Source: Candidatus Omnitrophota bacterium (GTDB taxonomy: Bacteria > Omnitrophota > Gorgyraeia > Gygaellales > Profunditerraquicolaceae). Taken from it: a DNA stretch of 11,495 bases. Positions 1-7,219 of the stretch are shown piece after piece. The first letter of the stretch is position 1; the number at the start of each line of letters is the position of its first letter. The translations under genes and the position numbers were made by a program. A model generated the notes under the pieces. It was not told the origin of the DNA, made no database searches, and saw nothing but the letters and a program-made list of their open reading frames with translations. Where the stretch lies: the NCBI GenBank assembly GCA_028714055.1, contig JAQTNB010000012.1:1-11495 (forward strand), in the 5' to 3' direction.

Positions 1-948
1 GTTTTTATCCGGAAGCCCGAAATATGAAGACATTTCGCCGGTCAGGTCCTGGATCGTTACCCCCATCCATCCGTAAAGGATCTTTTTGCCTTCGATGAGC
101 CGGGAGAGTATGCGCTTGGCATTGTTCACCGGTATGGCAAAACCGATCCCCTGGTAGCCTCCGCTGGTGGAGAATATCGCCACATTGATCCCGATGACCT
201 CTCCCTTAAGGTTCACCAGCGGCCCTCCGGAATTTCCCGGGTTGATCGCCGCGTCCGTCTGAATAAGGTCGTTGTAATCGCGTTCCCCGCGCGAAAGCCC
301 TCTTCCCAGTGAGCGGTGCAAAGCGCTGATCACTCCGGCAGTAACCGTCGGTTCGGGGTTCTCCAGCGCGAATCCGAAGGGATTGCCGATAGCCACCACC
401 CACTGGCCGATGCGCAGGCCGTCGGAATCTCCCAGGCTTGCTATCGGCAGGCTGTTGGCATTGATCTTGATCACCGCGAGGTCCGAGCGCATATCCTGGC
501 CCTTGACCTCTCCTTTGAATTCCCTTCCGTCGGAAAGTGTGACGGTGATCTTGTCTGCGCCGCGCACGACATGCTCATTGGTAAGGATATAGCCTTCCTG
601 GTCTATGATCACGCCGGAACCCAGGCCCGTCTGCTTATATTCTCTCTCTGGTATCTCACCGAAGAAATCGTTGAAAAAACGTTCCAGGTCATTGCCGCCA
701 AACGGCGATTCACCGAAAGGCTGGCCGAAATAAAACCTGCGTACCCCTTGAGATTTCGAGGTGATCTCGGTACTGATGGAAACGACCGCCTTTCCCGCGG
801 TATTAGCCACGTTGACAACGGCGTCTTCCATCCCGGTAACAACGGCAGAAGCAGCTTGTGCCGGCACCTGCATACGTCCCGGCATCAAGCATAATACCGC
901 CGCAGCGCAAATAACCCCCGACATAAACCAGATGCCTCCCGACTTCAT
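1..948 (-). CDS. HtrA/DegP-type secreted serine protease (3' end outside window)
   Basis: Periplasmic or envelope trypsin-like protease/chaperone that degrades misfolded exported proteins. The 316 codons present read open to the window edge. A short hydrophobic segment (residues 6-22 after one Lys) followed by VPAQAAS looks like a signal peptide. The S1C protease domain spans roughly 45-285 with the full triad: His126 in TNEHVV, Asp156 in SDLAVIK, Ser240 in NPGNSGGPL. A PDZ domain starts near residue 293 (YGWMGVTIQDL) and is cut by the edge, so the count of PDZ domains is unknown. A Gly/Phe-rich linker (residues 70-100) corresponds to the loop before the protease core. The ATG at 948 is chosen because AGGAGG lies 9 bases upstream. 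It begins 16 bases after the recA stop codon, so it is probably cotranscribed with recA. DegP, DegQ and DegS cannot be told apart from this part. Confidence 0.95.
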   Translation of the reverse strand, partial: MKSGGIWFMSGVICAAAVLCLMPGRMQVPAQAASAVVTGMEDAVVNVANTAGKAVVSISTEITSKSQGVRRFYFGQPFGESPFGGNDLERFFNDFFGEIPEREYKQTGLGSGVIIDQEGYILTNEHVVRGADKITVTLSDGREFKGEVKGQDMRSDLAVIKINANSLPIASLGDSDGLRIGQWVVAIGNPFGFALENPEPTVTAGVISALHRSLGRGLSRGERDYNDLIQTDAAINPGNSGGPLVNLKGEVIGINVAIFSTSGGYQGIGFAIPVNNAKRILSRLIEGKKILYGWMGVTIQDLTGEMSSYFGLPDKN

Positions 949-964
949 TGCCGCTACCCTCCTG

Positions 965-1999
965 TTATTCATGCATCACGATCTTTTTACGCGTCTCACG
1001 TTCTATCTCTTCCTGCAGCTTCGGGTTTGCTTTAAGTTCCTTGATCGCCGCATCCCTTCCCTGGCCGATCTTATTGGCCTTAAACGAAAGCCAGGTCCCC
1101 GATTTCTCGATAACCCCGAGGTTCACTGCCGCGTCGATGACGCTCCCGGTCTTTCCTATGCCTTCATTGTGCAATATGTCGAATTCCCCTTCCCTGAAAG
1201 GCGGGGCGACCTTGTTTTTAACCACCCTGACCCTGACGTGCCCGCCGATCACCGCATCGGCGCTCTTAAGGGTCGCTATGCGCCTGACATCGAGCCGCAC
1301 GGAAGAATAGAACTTAAGCGCCCTGCCGCCGGGTGTAGTTTCAGGGGAACCGAACATAACGCCGATCTTCTCGCGCAGCTGGTTGATGAATATGACGCAG
1401 GTGCGCGATTTGCTGATCGCCGCGGTCAATTTACGCAGCGCCTGAGACATAAGCCTTGCCTGCAGGCCGACGTGGGCATCACCCATCTCCCCTTCGATCT
1501 CTGCGCGGGGCGTCAGCGCGGCGACCGAGTCCACCACGATAACGTCAACGGCATTCGAACGCACGAGGGTCTCTGCGATCTCCAGCGCCTGCTCTCCGGT
1601 ATCAGGCTGAGAGATAAGCATATCGTTAAGGTTGACGCCGATGACCTTGGCATAGGAAGAATCGAACGCGTGTTCCGCGTCGATAAAAGCGGCTACCCCG
1701 CCTTTGCGCTGGATCTCGCGTATGACGCTGAGTGTCAAGGTTGTCTTTCCCGATGCTTCAGGGCCGAATATCTCGACCACCCTTCCCCTCGGCAGGCCGC
1801 CTACCCCCAACGCGACGTCAAGGGTCAATGCGCCCGTAGGGATGGCATCCACATCGATCTTGACATCCTGGCCCAGTTTCATGATCGAGCCTTTGCCGAA
1901 CTGCTTCTCTATCTGGGAAAGCGCCAATTCCAGCGCCTTCTGCCGGTCAGAAGCGTCTTTTGATACCTCTTTGACTGCACCTTTTTTATCTTGCGACAT
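965..1999 (-). CDS. recA: RecA recombinase
   Basis: DNA-dependent ATPase that forms filaments on single-stranded DNA, performs strand exchange in homologous recombination and triggers LexA self-cleavage in the SOS response. The 344 residues match the usual length. Visible: N-terminal oligomerisation helix (about 18-40, ending EKQFGKGSIMKLG), Walker A GPEASGKT at 79-86, FIDAEHAF at 105-112, Walker B strand VIVVDSVAAL at 153-162, loop L1 around EGEMGDAH (169-176), the INQLREKIG segment (205-213), and loop L2 around GSPETTPGG (217-225) followed by RALKFYSSVRLDVRR. The acidic C-terminal tail seen in some RecA proteins is short here. The ATG at 1999 is preceded by GGGAGG 5-6 bases upstream. A consensus promoter lies just upstream, and htrA follows after 16 bases. 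Confidence 0.98.
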   Translation of the reverse strand: MSQDKKGAVKEVSKDASDRQKALELALSQIEKQFGKGSIMKLGQDVKIDVDAIPTGALTLDVALGVGGLPRGRVVEIFGPEASGKTTLTLSVIREIQRKGGVAAFIDAEHAFDSSYAKVIGVNLNDMLISQPDTGEQALEIAETLVRSNAVDVIVVDSVAALTPRAEIEGEMGDAHVGLQARLMSQALRKLTAAISKSRTCVIFINQLREKIGVMFGSPETTPGGRALKFYSSVRLDVRRIATLKSADAVIGGHVRVRVVKNKVAPPFREGEFDILHNEGIGKTGSVIDAAVNLGVIEKSGTWLSFKANKIGQGRDAAIKELKANPKLQEEIERETRKKIVMHE

Positions 2000-2034
2000 A
2001 TGAGCCTCCCTAATTGTCCTTAAAATAGGTATTA

Positions 2035-2064
2035 ATTATAGCTTACAAAGGTTTAACCTGTCAA
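2035..2064 (-). promoter_or_regulatory. recA promoter
   Basis: Reading the minus strand, TTGACA (2059-2064) and TATAAT (2035-2040) are both perfect sigma-70 hexamers, separated by 18 bases. Transcription would start near 2028, giving a leader of about 28 nt that holds the recA ribosome binding site. The spacer contains the 11-base inverted repeat AGGTTTAACCT (2049-2059), well placed to act as a repressor site. Confidence 0.85.
2049..2059. promoter_or_regulatory. Inverted repeat in recA promoter spacer, possible operator
   Basis: AGGTTTAACCT is a perfect inverted repeat with a single central base, lying between the -35 and -10 hexamers of recA and touching the -35. Repressor sites, including LexA boxes, often occupy this place in recA promoters, and LexA boxes differ between phyla. 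The sequence is neither the proteobacterial CTG-N10-CAG form nor the Gram-positive GAAC-N4-GTTC form, so its identity as a LexA site is a guess. Confidence 0.35.
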
Positions 2065-2090
2065 ACAAATAATTCCCACCTCCTTTCCTT

Positions 2091-2100
2091 CGGGATCCCG
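2091..2100. repeat. 10-base perfect palindrome CGGGATCCCG
   Basis: A perfect palindrome lying between the divergent recA and GGDEF promoters, about 27 bases upstream of the recA -35. It could be a protein-binding site; there is no direct evidence. The rest of the divergent spacer (2000-2200) shows only the two promoters, the recA ribosome binding site and a short AACCGGTT palindrome at 2131-2138. Confidence 0.3.
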
Positions 2101-2163
2101 CTTTAATAGACTCCCGATTTCGGCCAATCTAACCGGTTTTATTTCACCCCTCCGGCGGCTTCC

Positions 2164-2192
2164 TTGACATTGCCTTTAAAATGTGTTACATT
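2164..2192 (+). promoter_or_regulatory. Promoter of the GGDEF gene, almost leaderless
   Basis: TTGACA (2164-2169), 17-base spacer, TACATT (2187-2192, four of six matches to TATAAT). The predicted start of transcription is near 2199, only about two bases before the ATG at 2201. No Shine-Dalgarno sequence is present, in keeping with leaderless translation. Confidence 0.6.
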
Positions 2193-2200
2193 TGAACAAT

Positions 2201-3385
2201 ATGGAAGAATTAGCGAAAGTAAAACAGGAGCTTGAACGGACCAAGACCGAGCTGGCGATACTCTATGAGATCTCAAACGCCATGCGGACGACCCTCAAGC
2301 TTGAGGAGATCCTCTATATCATCCTGACCGGGGTCACCGCGCACCTGGGGTTAGGGTTTAACCGGGCGCTTTTGTTCCTGGTAAACGAGAAAGACGGGTT
2401 GATCGAAGGCAAGCTTGGCATCGGCCCGGACAGCGGTGAGGAAGCAAACAGGATCTGGAGGCATATCGAGCAGGAAAAGATGGACATGGACGACCTTATC
2501 AGCGCGCATAAGGTTTCCAATAACGTCATGGACTCTTCCTTCAACCGCCAGGTGCAGCGTTTCAAGCTGCAGCTTAAAGAACAAAATGCGAGCTTACTCT
2601 CCTTAAGCGTGTTCGAAGGGATGCCCCTGCACCTGACTACCGAGACGATACAAAGCTACCGCAATGACCCGGTCATCCAGGTCTTGAACCCCGAAGAGAT
2701 CGCGATCGTCCCACTGAAAGCCAAAGACAAGGTCAAGGGGCTGATCCTGGCTGATAATTCCATCACTAAAAAACCGATAAGCAAAGACGATATCAGGATG
2801 CTGAATATGCTTGCCAACCAGGCAGGCCTGGCTATCGAGAACTCCCAGCTCTATGAGACCGCGGTGATCCGCAGCCACACGGATTCCCTGACCAACCTTT
2901 GGAATCACGGGTATTTTCAATACCTGCTGCAAAGCGAGATGGAAAAAGCCAAGGCGACCAGTGTGCCCTTAAGCCTGGTCACCGTGGATATCGACGACTT
3001 TAAGGTTTACAATGATTCTCTCGGGCATCAGGCGGGTGACTCGATACTCAAGGAGATCGCGCGGCTGCTGAAAAACCAGTCGCGGAAGATGGATTACGTC
3101 TGCCGTTACGGAGGCGAGGAATTCACGATCATACTCCCGCAGACCGAAAAAAGGGAGGCCCACCTTATTGCCGAACGCCTCAGGCAGGACATCGAAAAGC
3201 AGATCTTTATCCACGAAGAGATACTTCCGAATAAAAAACTGACCGTCAGCATCGGTCTTGCGACCTTTCCGCGTGACGGCCAGAACCCCTCAGAATTGAT
3301 TTCCTATTCCGACAAGACCCTCTACCAGGCAAAACACAAAGGCAAAAACACCACCTGTTCGGAAATAGACTGCATTACCGCTTAA
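2201..3385 (+). CDS. GAF-GGDEF diguanylate cyclase
   Basis: Predicted cytoplasmic diguanylate cyclase making c-di-GMP from two GTP. The 394 residues have a short coiled coil (about 1-25), a GAF-like sensor domain (about 20-218, ending in the typical NQAGLAIENSQLYE) and a C-terminal GGDEF domain (about 225-385). In the GGDEF domain I see DSLTNLWNHGYF (228-239), DIDDFKVYND (263-272), the active-site variant GGEEF (304-308) and an intact inhibitory I-site RKMD (295-298) five residues before it, so it is likely active and subject to product inhibition. No membrane segment is present. The GAF ligand is unknown. A GTG at 2183 in frame would add six residues, but it lies inside the promoter; the ATG at 2201 is preferred although neither start has a ribosome binding site. 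It is divergent from recA and convergent with smc, overlapping the smc stop by 3 bases of a shared TTAA. Confidence 0.93.
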   Translation: MEELAKVKQELERTKTELAILYEISNAMRTTLKLEEILYIILTGVTAHLGLGFNRALLFLVNEKDGLIEGKLGIGPDSGEEANRIWRHIEQEKMDMDDLISAHKVSNNVMDSSFNRQVQRFKLQLKEQNASLLSLSVFEGMPLHLTTETIQSYRNDPVIQVLNPEEIAIVPLKAKDKVKGLILADNSITKKPISKDDIRMLNMLANQAGLAIENSQLYETAVIRSHTDSLTNLWNHGYFQYLLQSEMEKAKATSVPLSLVTVDIDDFKVYNDSLGHQAGDSILKEIARLLKNQSRKMDYVCRYGGEEFTIILPQTEKREAHLIAERLRQDIEKQIFIHEEILPNKKLTVSIGLATFPRDGQNPSELISYSDKTLYQAKHKGKNTTCSEIDCITA

Positions 3386-6300
3386 GCGCTCGTTACGGCC
3401 TCGGGCGCGGCAGGCGCCGGGCTCTCCTGTTTTTTATCCTTGGAAAATTTGACCGAAACGATCTTGGATACGCCGGATTCCTCCATGGTGATCCCGTACA
3501 TGACATCGGCGTTGGCAATGGTCTTTTTATTGTGGGTGATCACGATAAACTGGCTGATGGAAGCAAATTCCTGCAGCATCCTTCCAAACCTGTCCACGTT
3601 TGCTTCGTCAAGCGCGGCGTCTATCTCGTCGAGCACGCAGAACGGCGAAGGCTTGATCTTGAAGATCGCGAAGATCAGCGCGATGGCCGCCATGCTCTTT
3701 TCGCCGCCTGAAAGCAGCAATACGTTCTGGAGCTTCTTCCCCGGAGGCCTGCAGATGATCTCTATCCCCGACTCAAGCGGGTCCTGTTCGTCGATCAGGT
3801 ATACCTGCGCTTCACCGCCGTTAAAAAGCATCCTGAAGTAATTGCGGAATTCCAGGAGCACCTTCTCAAAGGTCTCCAGGAACATCTGTTTGGTGGTGCG
3901 GTTGATCTTCAGGATTGCTTCATGAAGGGATTGCTTGGCGCTCATCAGGTCGTTCTGCTGCTGGTTCAGGAAATCATAGCGCTGCTTTAATTCATCGTAT
4001 TCCTCTATCGCCACCAGGTTGACCGTTCCGTAGGATTCCACCTTATTTTTAAGCTCCTGTATTTGTGAAGAGAGGGTTTCCGGATCAGGCTCCTCTCTTC
4101 CGGCCTCAGGCAGCTCAAGCGGAGTTTCCTGAGCGGGCGGGGTTTCCAGGTCGAATTTATAGTTATTGAGCATGCGTTCTTTGAGGCCCAGGTACTTGAA
4201 CTCAAGATCCTTATCCTTCATCTGCGTTTCATAGAGCCCGGACTGGACCTCTTCCAGCTCTTTTCTCTGCCCTTCGATCTGCTTGACAAAATCCAGGCCG
4301 AGACTTGAAACTTCGTCGTAACGCACCTGGACCTCCTGCAAACGGATGACGGCTTCTTCTTTCCTGCGCTGCGTATCGGCAATCTGCTCTTCAAGGCCGG
4401 TTATTTCGGCCGTAAGGGAAGAACGCTTCAGGCTCCCCTCCTCTTTCTGGCGGGAGAGGCCAAGGAACTCCTCGTTATCCTGATTAAAGGCATCTTCTAC
4501 CATGCGCAGGGTTTCCTCGTCGGAAACGATCTTTCTTTGCAAACCTTCAAGCGCGGTCTTTGACTGGGCAATGGCTACCAATGCCTCTTCTTTGGCAAGG
4601 GTCTTGACGCTGATATTTGTCTGTTCGACGGCGATCGTTTCTTCCTTGGCAGCGTGTTCCGTTTCAAGCCCTGAGAGCTTTACCTGGGAACCCGCGAGGC
4701 TCTGCGCAAGGTCGCCGAATTGCCCCTGGAGATCGGCAAGCTCAAGGTTGATGATCTCTTCCTCTTCCCTGATCTTGTTAAATTGTTCCCGGGCGGATTC
4801 CTGCTGGGCCTTTTTATTGACCAGGACCATCTCCTGAGCGCGCGCCTGGTCCTGTGTTTCCTGGATAAAGCGCCCGAGTTCGGCAAGCTGGGCCTCCTTG
4901 GAAGACCTGGCATTGACAAGGGCAACGATCTCAAGGTCAATACGTTCCATTTCCGCGGCGATCTGGTGTGTATCCAGGTCAACCGGCTTTGCCTCGCCCG
5001 AAACCTTGAAGCTGGCGGGGTTAAAATAGGCCTTGTCTTCGTCGCTGAGGTCCCCGACGTTCTGTATGCGCACGACCAGGCCGCTGGTGTTCTTTGCGGG
5101 AAGCTTATCCAGGTAGATCACCGCGTTCATGGACTCGCTGATATCTTCATATTCGGCCCTAAGCTTATCCAGAAACTCCTTTTTTGAGGAGAGGCTGAGC
5201 TTCTGTTTTTCCAGTCCCTCAATCGTGTTTTTGATCTCATCCAGAGAAACGCTTATGCGCAGTTTTTCTTCCTGCAGGTCCTGGGCCTTCCTGTTTATCT
5301 GGACAAAAGCCTCCTGTAAGGCCTGTGCCTCCCTGGTGATATTATCCAGGGTTTCCTGGCTTGCGGCCTTTTCTTCGTTCACCTTGGCCTTTTCGATCTC
5401 CAGCCTTTTTTTCCGCGCCGAAAGGATCTGCTCTTTTGAGGCAAGTTCCGTGATGGCATTCTTGGCTTCGGCTATACGGCTCACCAGGTCAAGGATATCC
5501 TTCTTTGCCTTTGAGATCGCTTCAAGAGACCCCTTGATCGAAAGGCTTATTTTTTCCAGGTCCAATTCTTTTTCCTTTAAAAAGGCGCTTTTTTCCTCCA
5601 TCGAGCGGCGGACCGCTTCGTATTCATTGCGTATCGCCTCCAGCTTCTCCTGGTCGGCCTTCAGGCGTTCTTCGATCTGCGCGGCACGCGCCTGGAGGAT
5701 ATTCTCCTGGGAAAGAAGCTCGCCGATCCTCTCGCGGTTAAAAATAATGCGTTCGCTGTTCTTTGCGGCCAGGTTTTCGAGGGCCACGATCTCGTTTTTC
5801 CTTTCCATGATGCCGTCTTCAAGGGCTTTCAGCTCGCTCTGGCGCTTGGCGATCCGCTCTTCTGATTCCGAAAGGACCCCCGAAAGCTCATCCCTGCGGA
5901 GTTCAAGGCCGCGCACCTGAAGCAAAAGCTCATCCCGCAGCCTTTGCAGTTCGTTCTTTTGCATGATCGCCAGAGAGATCTCTTTTGATTTCAATTCTTC
6001 GAACGTTTCTTTATAGCGCCTGGCCTTGTTTGCCTGCCGCTCCAAAGAAGATATCTGTCTTTTTACCTCGCTGACGATATCGTTTACGCGCAGCAGGTTC
6101 TGCTCGGTTTCCTCAAGGCGGCGTAAGGCCTCTTTTTTCTGGGTTTTATATTTGGTGATGCCTGCGGCTTCGTCAAAGACGAGCCTGCGGTCTTCGGGTT
6201 TGGAGCTTAAGATCAGGTCTATCTTACCCTGCGCGACAAGCGAGTAGCTTTCGGCACCCACACCTGTCCCCATTAAAAGCTCGAGTATGTCCTTCAGGCG

Positions 6301-6657
6301 GACCGTGGCCTTATTCAGAAGGTATTCGCTCTCTCCCGACCTGAAGATCCGGCGGGTAATGGCGACTTCATCGTGGTCAAAGGCAAAAAACCTGTTTTTA
6401 TTGTCGAAGGCGAGCGTAACCTCGGCCATACTCAAGGGCTCTTTTGCGTCGGTGCCGTTAAAGATAACGTCCTGCATCTCGGAACCCCGCAGGGACTTTA
6501 CCGATTGCTCACCCAGGACCCAGCGTATGGAGTCGAATAAGTTGGATTTACCGCAGCCGTTAGGGCCGACGACAGCGGTGACCCCGGGTTCAAAATTCAG
6601 GACCGTTTTGTTTAAAAAAGACTTGAACCCGACAATCTCAAGTTTCTTAAAATACAT
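3382..6657 (-). CDS. smc: SMC chromosome condensation ATPase with a shortened hinge
   Basis: ATPase of the Smc-ScpAB condensin, which organises and segregates the chromosome. At 1091 residues it is shorter than the usual 1170-1190. Seen in order: N-terminal ATPase head (1-165) with GFKSF, Walker A GPNGCGKS (31-38), WVLGEQS (46-52) and FDEAAGI (161-167); long coiled coil (about 170-500); a hinge region of only about 70-75 residues (about 500-572); second coiled coil (about 575-835); a Pro/Glu-rich insert (about 839-860) before YGTVNLVAIEEYDEL (876-890); and the C-terminal head with LSGGEKS (982-988), Walker B FCVLDEIDAALD (1006-1017) and ITHNKKTI (1040-1047). The tail is Ala/Pro-rich. The ATG at 6657 has AGGAG 8 bases upstream. 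It follows a PilZ gene after 21 bases and probably shares its transcript. Heads are canonical, so the protein should be functional; the hinge is the odd part. Confidence 0.95.
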   Translation of the reverse strand: MYFKKLEIVGFKSFLNKTVLNFEPGVTAVVGPNGCGKSNLFDSIRWVLGEQSVKSLRGSEMQDVIFNGTDAKEPLSMAEVTLAFDNKNRFFAFDHDEVAITRRIFRSGESEYLLNKATVRLKDILELLMGTGVGAESYSLVAQGKIDLILSSKPEDRRLVFDEAAGITKYKTQKKEALRRLEETEQNLLRVNDIVSEVKRQISSLERQANKARRYKETFEELKSKEISLAIMQKNELQRLRDELLLQVRGLELRRDELSGVLSESEERIAKRQSELKALEDGIMERKNEIVALENLAAKNSERIIFNRERIGELLSQENILQARAAQIEERLKADQEKLEAIRNEYEAVRRSMEEKSAFLKEKELDLEKISLSIKGSLEAISKAKKDILDLVSRIAEAKNAITELASKEQILSARKKRLEIEKAKVNEEKAASQETLDNITREAQALQEAFVQINRKAQDLQEEKLRISVSLDEIKNTIEGLEKQKLSLSSKKEFLDKLRAEYEDISESMNAVIYLDKLPAKNTSGLVVRIQNVGDLSDEDKAYFNPASFKVSGEAKPVDLDTHQIAAEMERIDLEIVALVNARSSKEAQLAELGRFIQETQDQARAQEMVLVNKKAQQESAREQFNKIREEEEIINLELADLQGQFGDLAQSLAGSQVKLSGLETEHAAKEETIAVEQTNISVKTLAKEEALVAIAQSKTALEGLQRKIVSDEETLRMVEDAFNQDNEEFLGLSRQKEEGSLKRSSLTAEITGLEEQIADTQRRKEEAVIRLQEVQVRYDEVSSLGLDFVKQIEGQRKELEEVQSGLYETQMKDKDLEFKYLGLKERMLNNYKFDLETPPAQETPLELPEAGREEPDPETLSSQIQELKNKVESYGTVNLVAIEEYDELKQRYDFLNQQQNDLMSAKQSLHEAILKINRTTKQMFLETFEKVLLEFRNYFRMLFNGGEAQVYLIDEQDPLESGIEIICRPPGKKLQNVLLLSGGEKSMAAIALIFAIFKIKPSPFCVLDEIDAALDEANVDRFGRMLQEFASISQFIVITHNKKTIANADVMYGITMEESGVSKIVSVKFSKDKKQESPAPAAPEAVTSA

Positions 6658-6678
6658 ACGCCTCTCTCCTTTTGTTGT

Positions 6679-7065
6679 CTAATTCGAATTTTGATTGCGC
6701 TGGATCCATAATATCCTTGCAAGCCCCATCAGGTGCGCGCGTTCAAGCGCGATGCCTGCGCGCTGCAGAGGATACCCTGCGACCGGTTGTGTCCAGACAA
6801 CCTCTCCCCGCGAATACAACGGTTCATGCATATCGGGGATGCGCAGCCAAAGCTCCAGGGGTGTACCTGAAGAAACTCCGCGGGGCATCTGCAGGCCTAC
6901 GCCGTTTGCGCTGATGTCTACGGTCTCCGCGTCGCTCTCCGAACCGTTCAAGGGGTTTAAGATCCGCGCCGACAGCTTAATAGGTAAGCGCGCGAAGATC
7001 CTGCGGTCCAACGTTGCCGATTCCTGCCGTCTTTTAATGGAGGGACTTGTTTTCAAGCCAGGCAT
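6679..7065 (-). CDS. PilZ-domain c-di-GMP receptor (upstream of smc)
   Basis: Single-domain PilZ protein of 128 residues, predicted to bind c-di-GMP and pass the signal on by protein contact. Both binding motifs are intact: RRIFAR (RxxxR type, residues 21-26) and DISANG (DxSxxG, 50-55). The remaining strands (about 67-112) fit the beta-barrel, with GEVVWTQP as the typical late strand. There is no membrane segment or output domain. The ATG at 7065 lies inside the preceding helix-turn-helix gene, overlapping it by 32 bases in another frame. It is supported by AAAAGGAG (7073-7080) with 7-base spacing, and no other ATG is available before the RRxxxR motif. The gene ends 21 bases before smc starts, so the three genes form a probable operon. 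Its partner is unknown. Confidence 0.92.
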   Translation of the reverse strand: MPGLKTSPSIKRRQESATLDRRIFARLPIKLSARILNPLNGSESDAETVDISANGVGLQMPRGVSSGTPLELWLRIPDMHEPLYSRGEVVWTQPVAGYPLQRAGIALERAHLMGLARILWIQRNQNSN

Positions 7066-7213
7066 CGATCTTCTCCTTTTTAAACCTCCACTGGCCTACA
7101 AGTTTCACCGCGGGGATCCTGTTATGCTTAAGCCAATCATAAATCGTGCGGCGCGTCACCCGTAAATAACCGGCCAGTTCTTCTATAGTCATTAATCCGC
7201 TATTCATCACCAT
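7034..7213 (-). CDS. Small excisionase/MerR-type helix-turn-helix DNA-binding protein
   Basis: A 59-residue protein read from the minus strand. It has the single winged-helix form of the HTH_17/excisionase family: MTIEELAGYLRVTRRTIYDWL (residues 8-28) supplies the helix-turn-helix, and IPAVKLVGQWRFKKEKIDAW (33-52) supplies the wing and last helix. Such proteins act as recombination directionality factors or as BldC-like transcription regulators; with no integrase nearby, a regulator is likelier. The ATG at 7213 coincides with the predicted transcription start of a perfect consensus promoter, so translation is probably leaderless. In-frame ATGs at 7207 and 7192 are alternatives, the latter with a weak GCGGA upstream. 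Its 3' end overlaps the PilZ gene by 32 bases and carries that gene's ribosome binding site, so the two are probably translationally coupled. Confidence 0.88.
   Translation of the reverse strand: MVMNSGLMTIEELAGYLRVTRRTIYDWLKHNRIPAVKLVGQWRFKKEKIDAWLENKSLH
7073..7080 (-). promoter_or_regulatory. Ribosome binding site of the smc-linked PilZ gene
   Basis: AAAAGGAG on the minus strand, 7 bases before the ATG at 7065. It lies within the coding sequence of the helix-turn-helix gene and decides the PilZ start. Confidence 0.8.
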
Positions 7214-7219
7214 AGCTTA

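Noticed and set aside
316..894. Open frame of 192 codons on the plus strand
   Set aside because: Antisense to the htrA gene, whose catalytic triad is fully readable on the minus strand.
761..1963. Long open frame on the plus strand (400 codons)
   Set aside because: It lies antisense over recA and htrA, has no ribosome binding site and no recognisable domain. It follows from the codon bias of recA, which is unmistakable on the other strand.
2078..2087. CACCTCCTTT, identical to the 3' end of 16S rRNA
   Set aside because: The preceding bases do not resemble the rest of the 16S tail, so it is not an rRNA fragment. On the other strand it reads as a strong ribosome binding site, but no open frame follows it.
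2183..2200. GTG start extending the GGDEF protein by six residues
   Set aside because: The GTG overlaps the -10 region of the likely promoter and has no ribosome binding site; the ATG at 2201 is preferred.
5129..5920. Open frame of 263 codons on the plus strand, rich in Ser, Phe and Arg
   Set aside because: The composition is what the reverse of a Glu/Lys-rich coiled coil gives; it is the shadow of smc.
7034..7213. Excisionase gene as evidence of a prophage or integrative element
   Set aside because: No integrase, attachment site or phage gene is visible and the neighbours are housekeeping genes; a regulator is the simpler reading.
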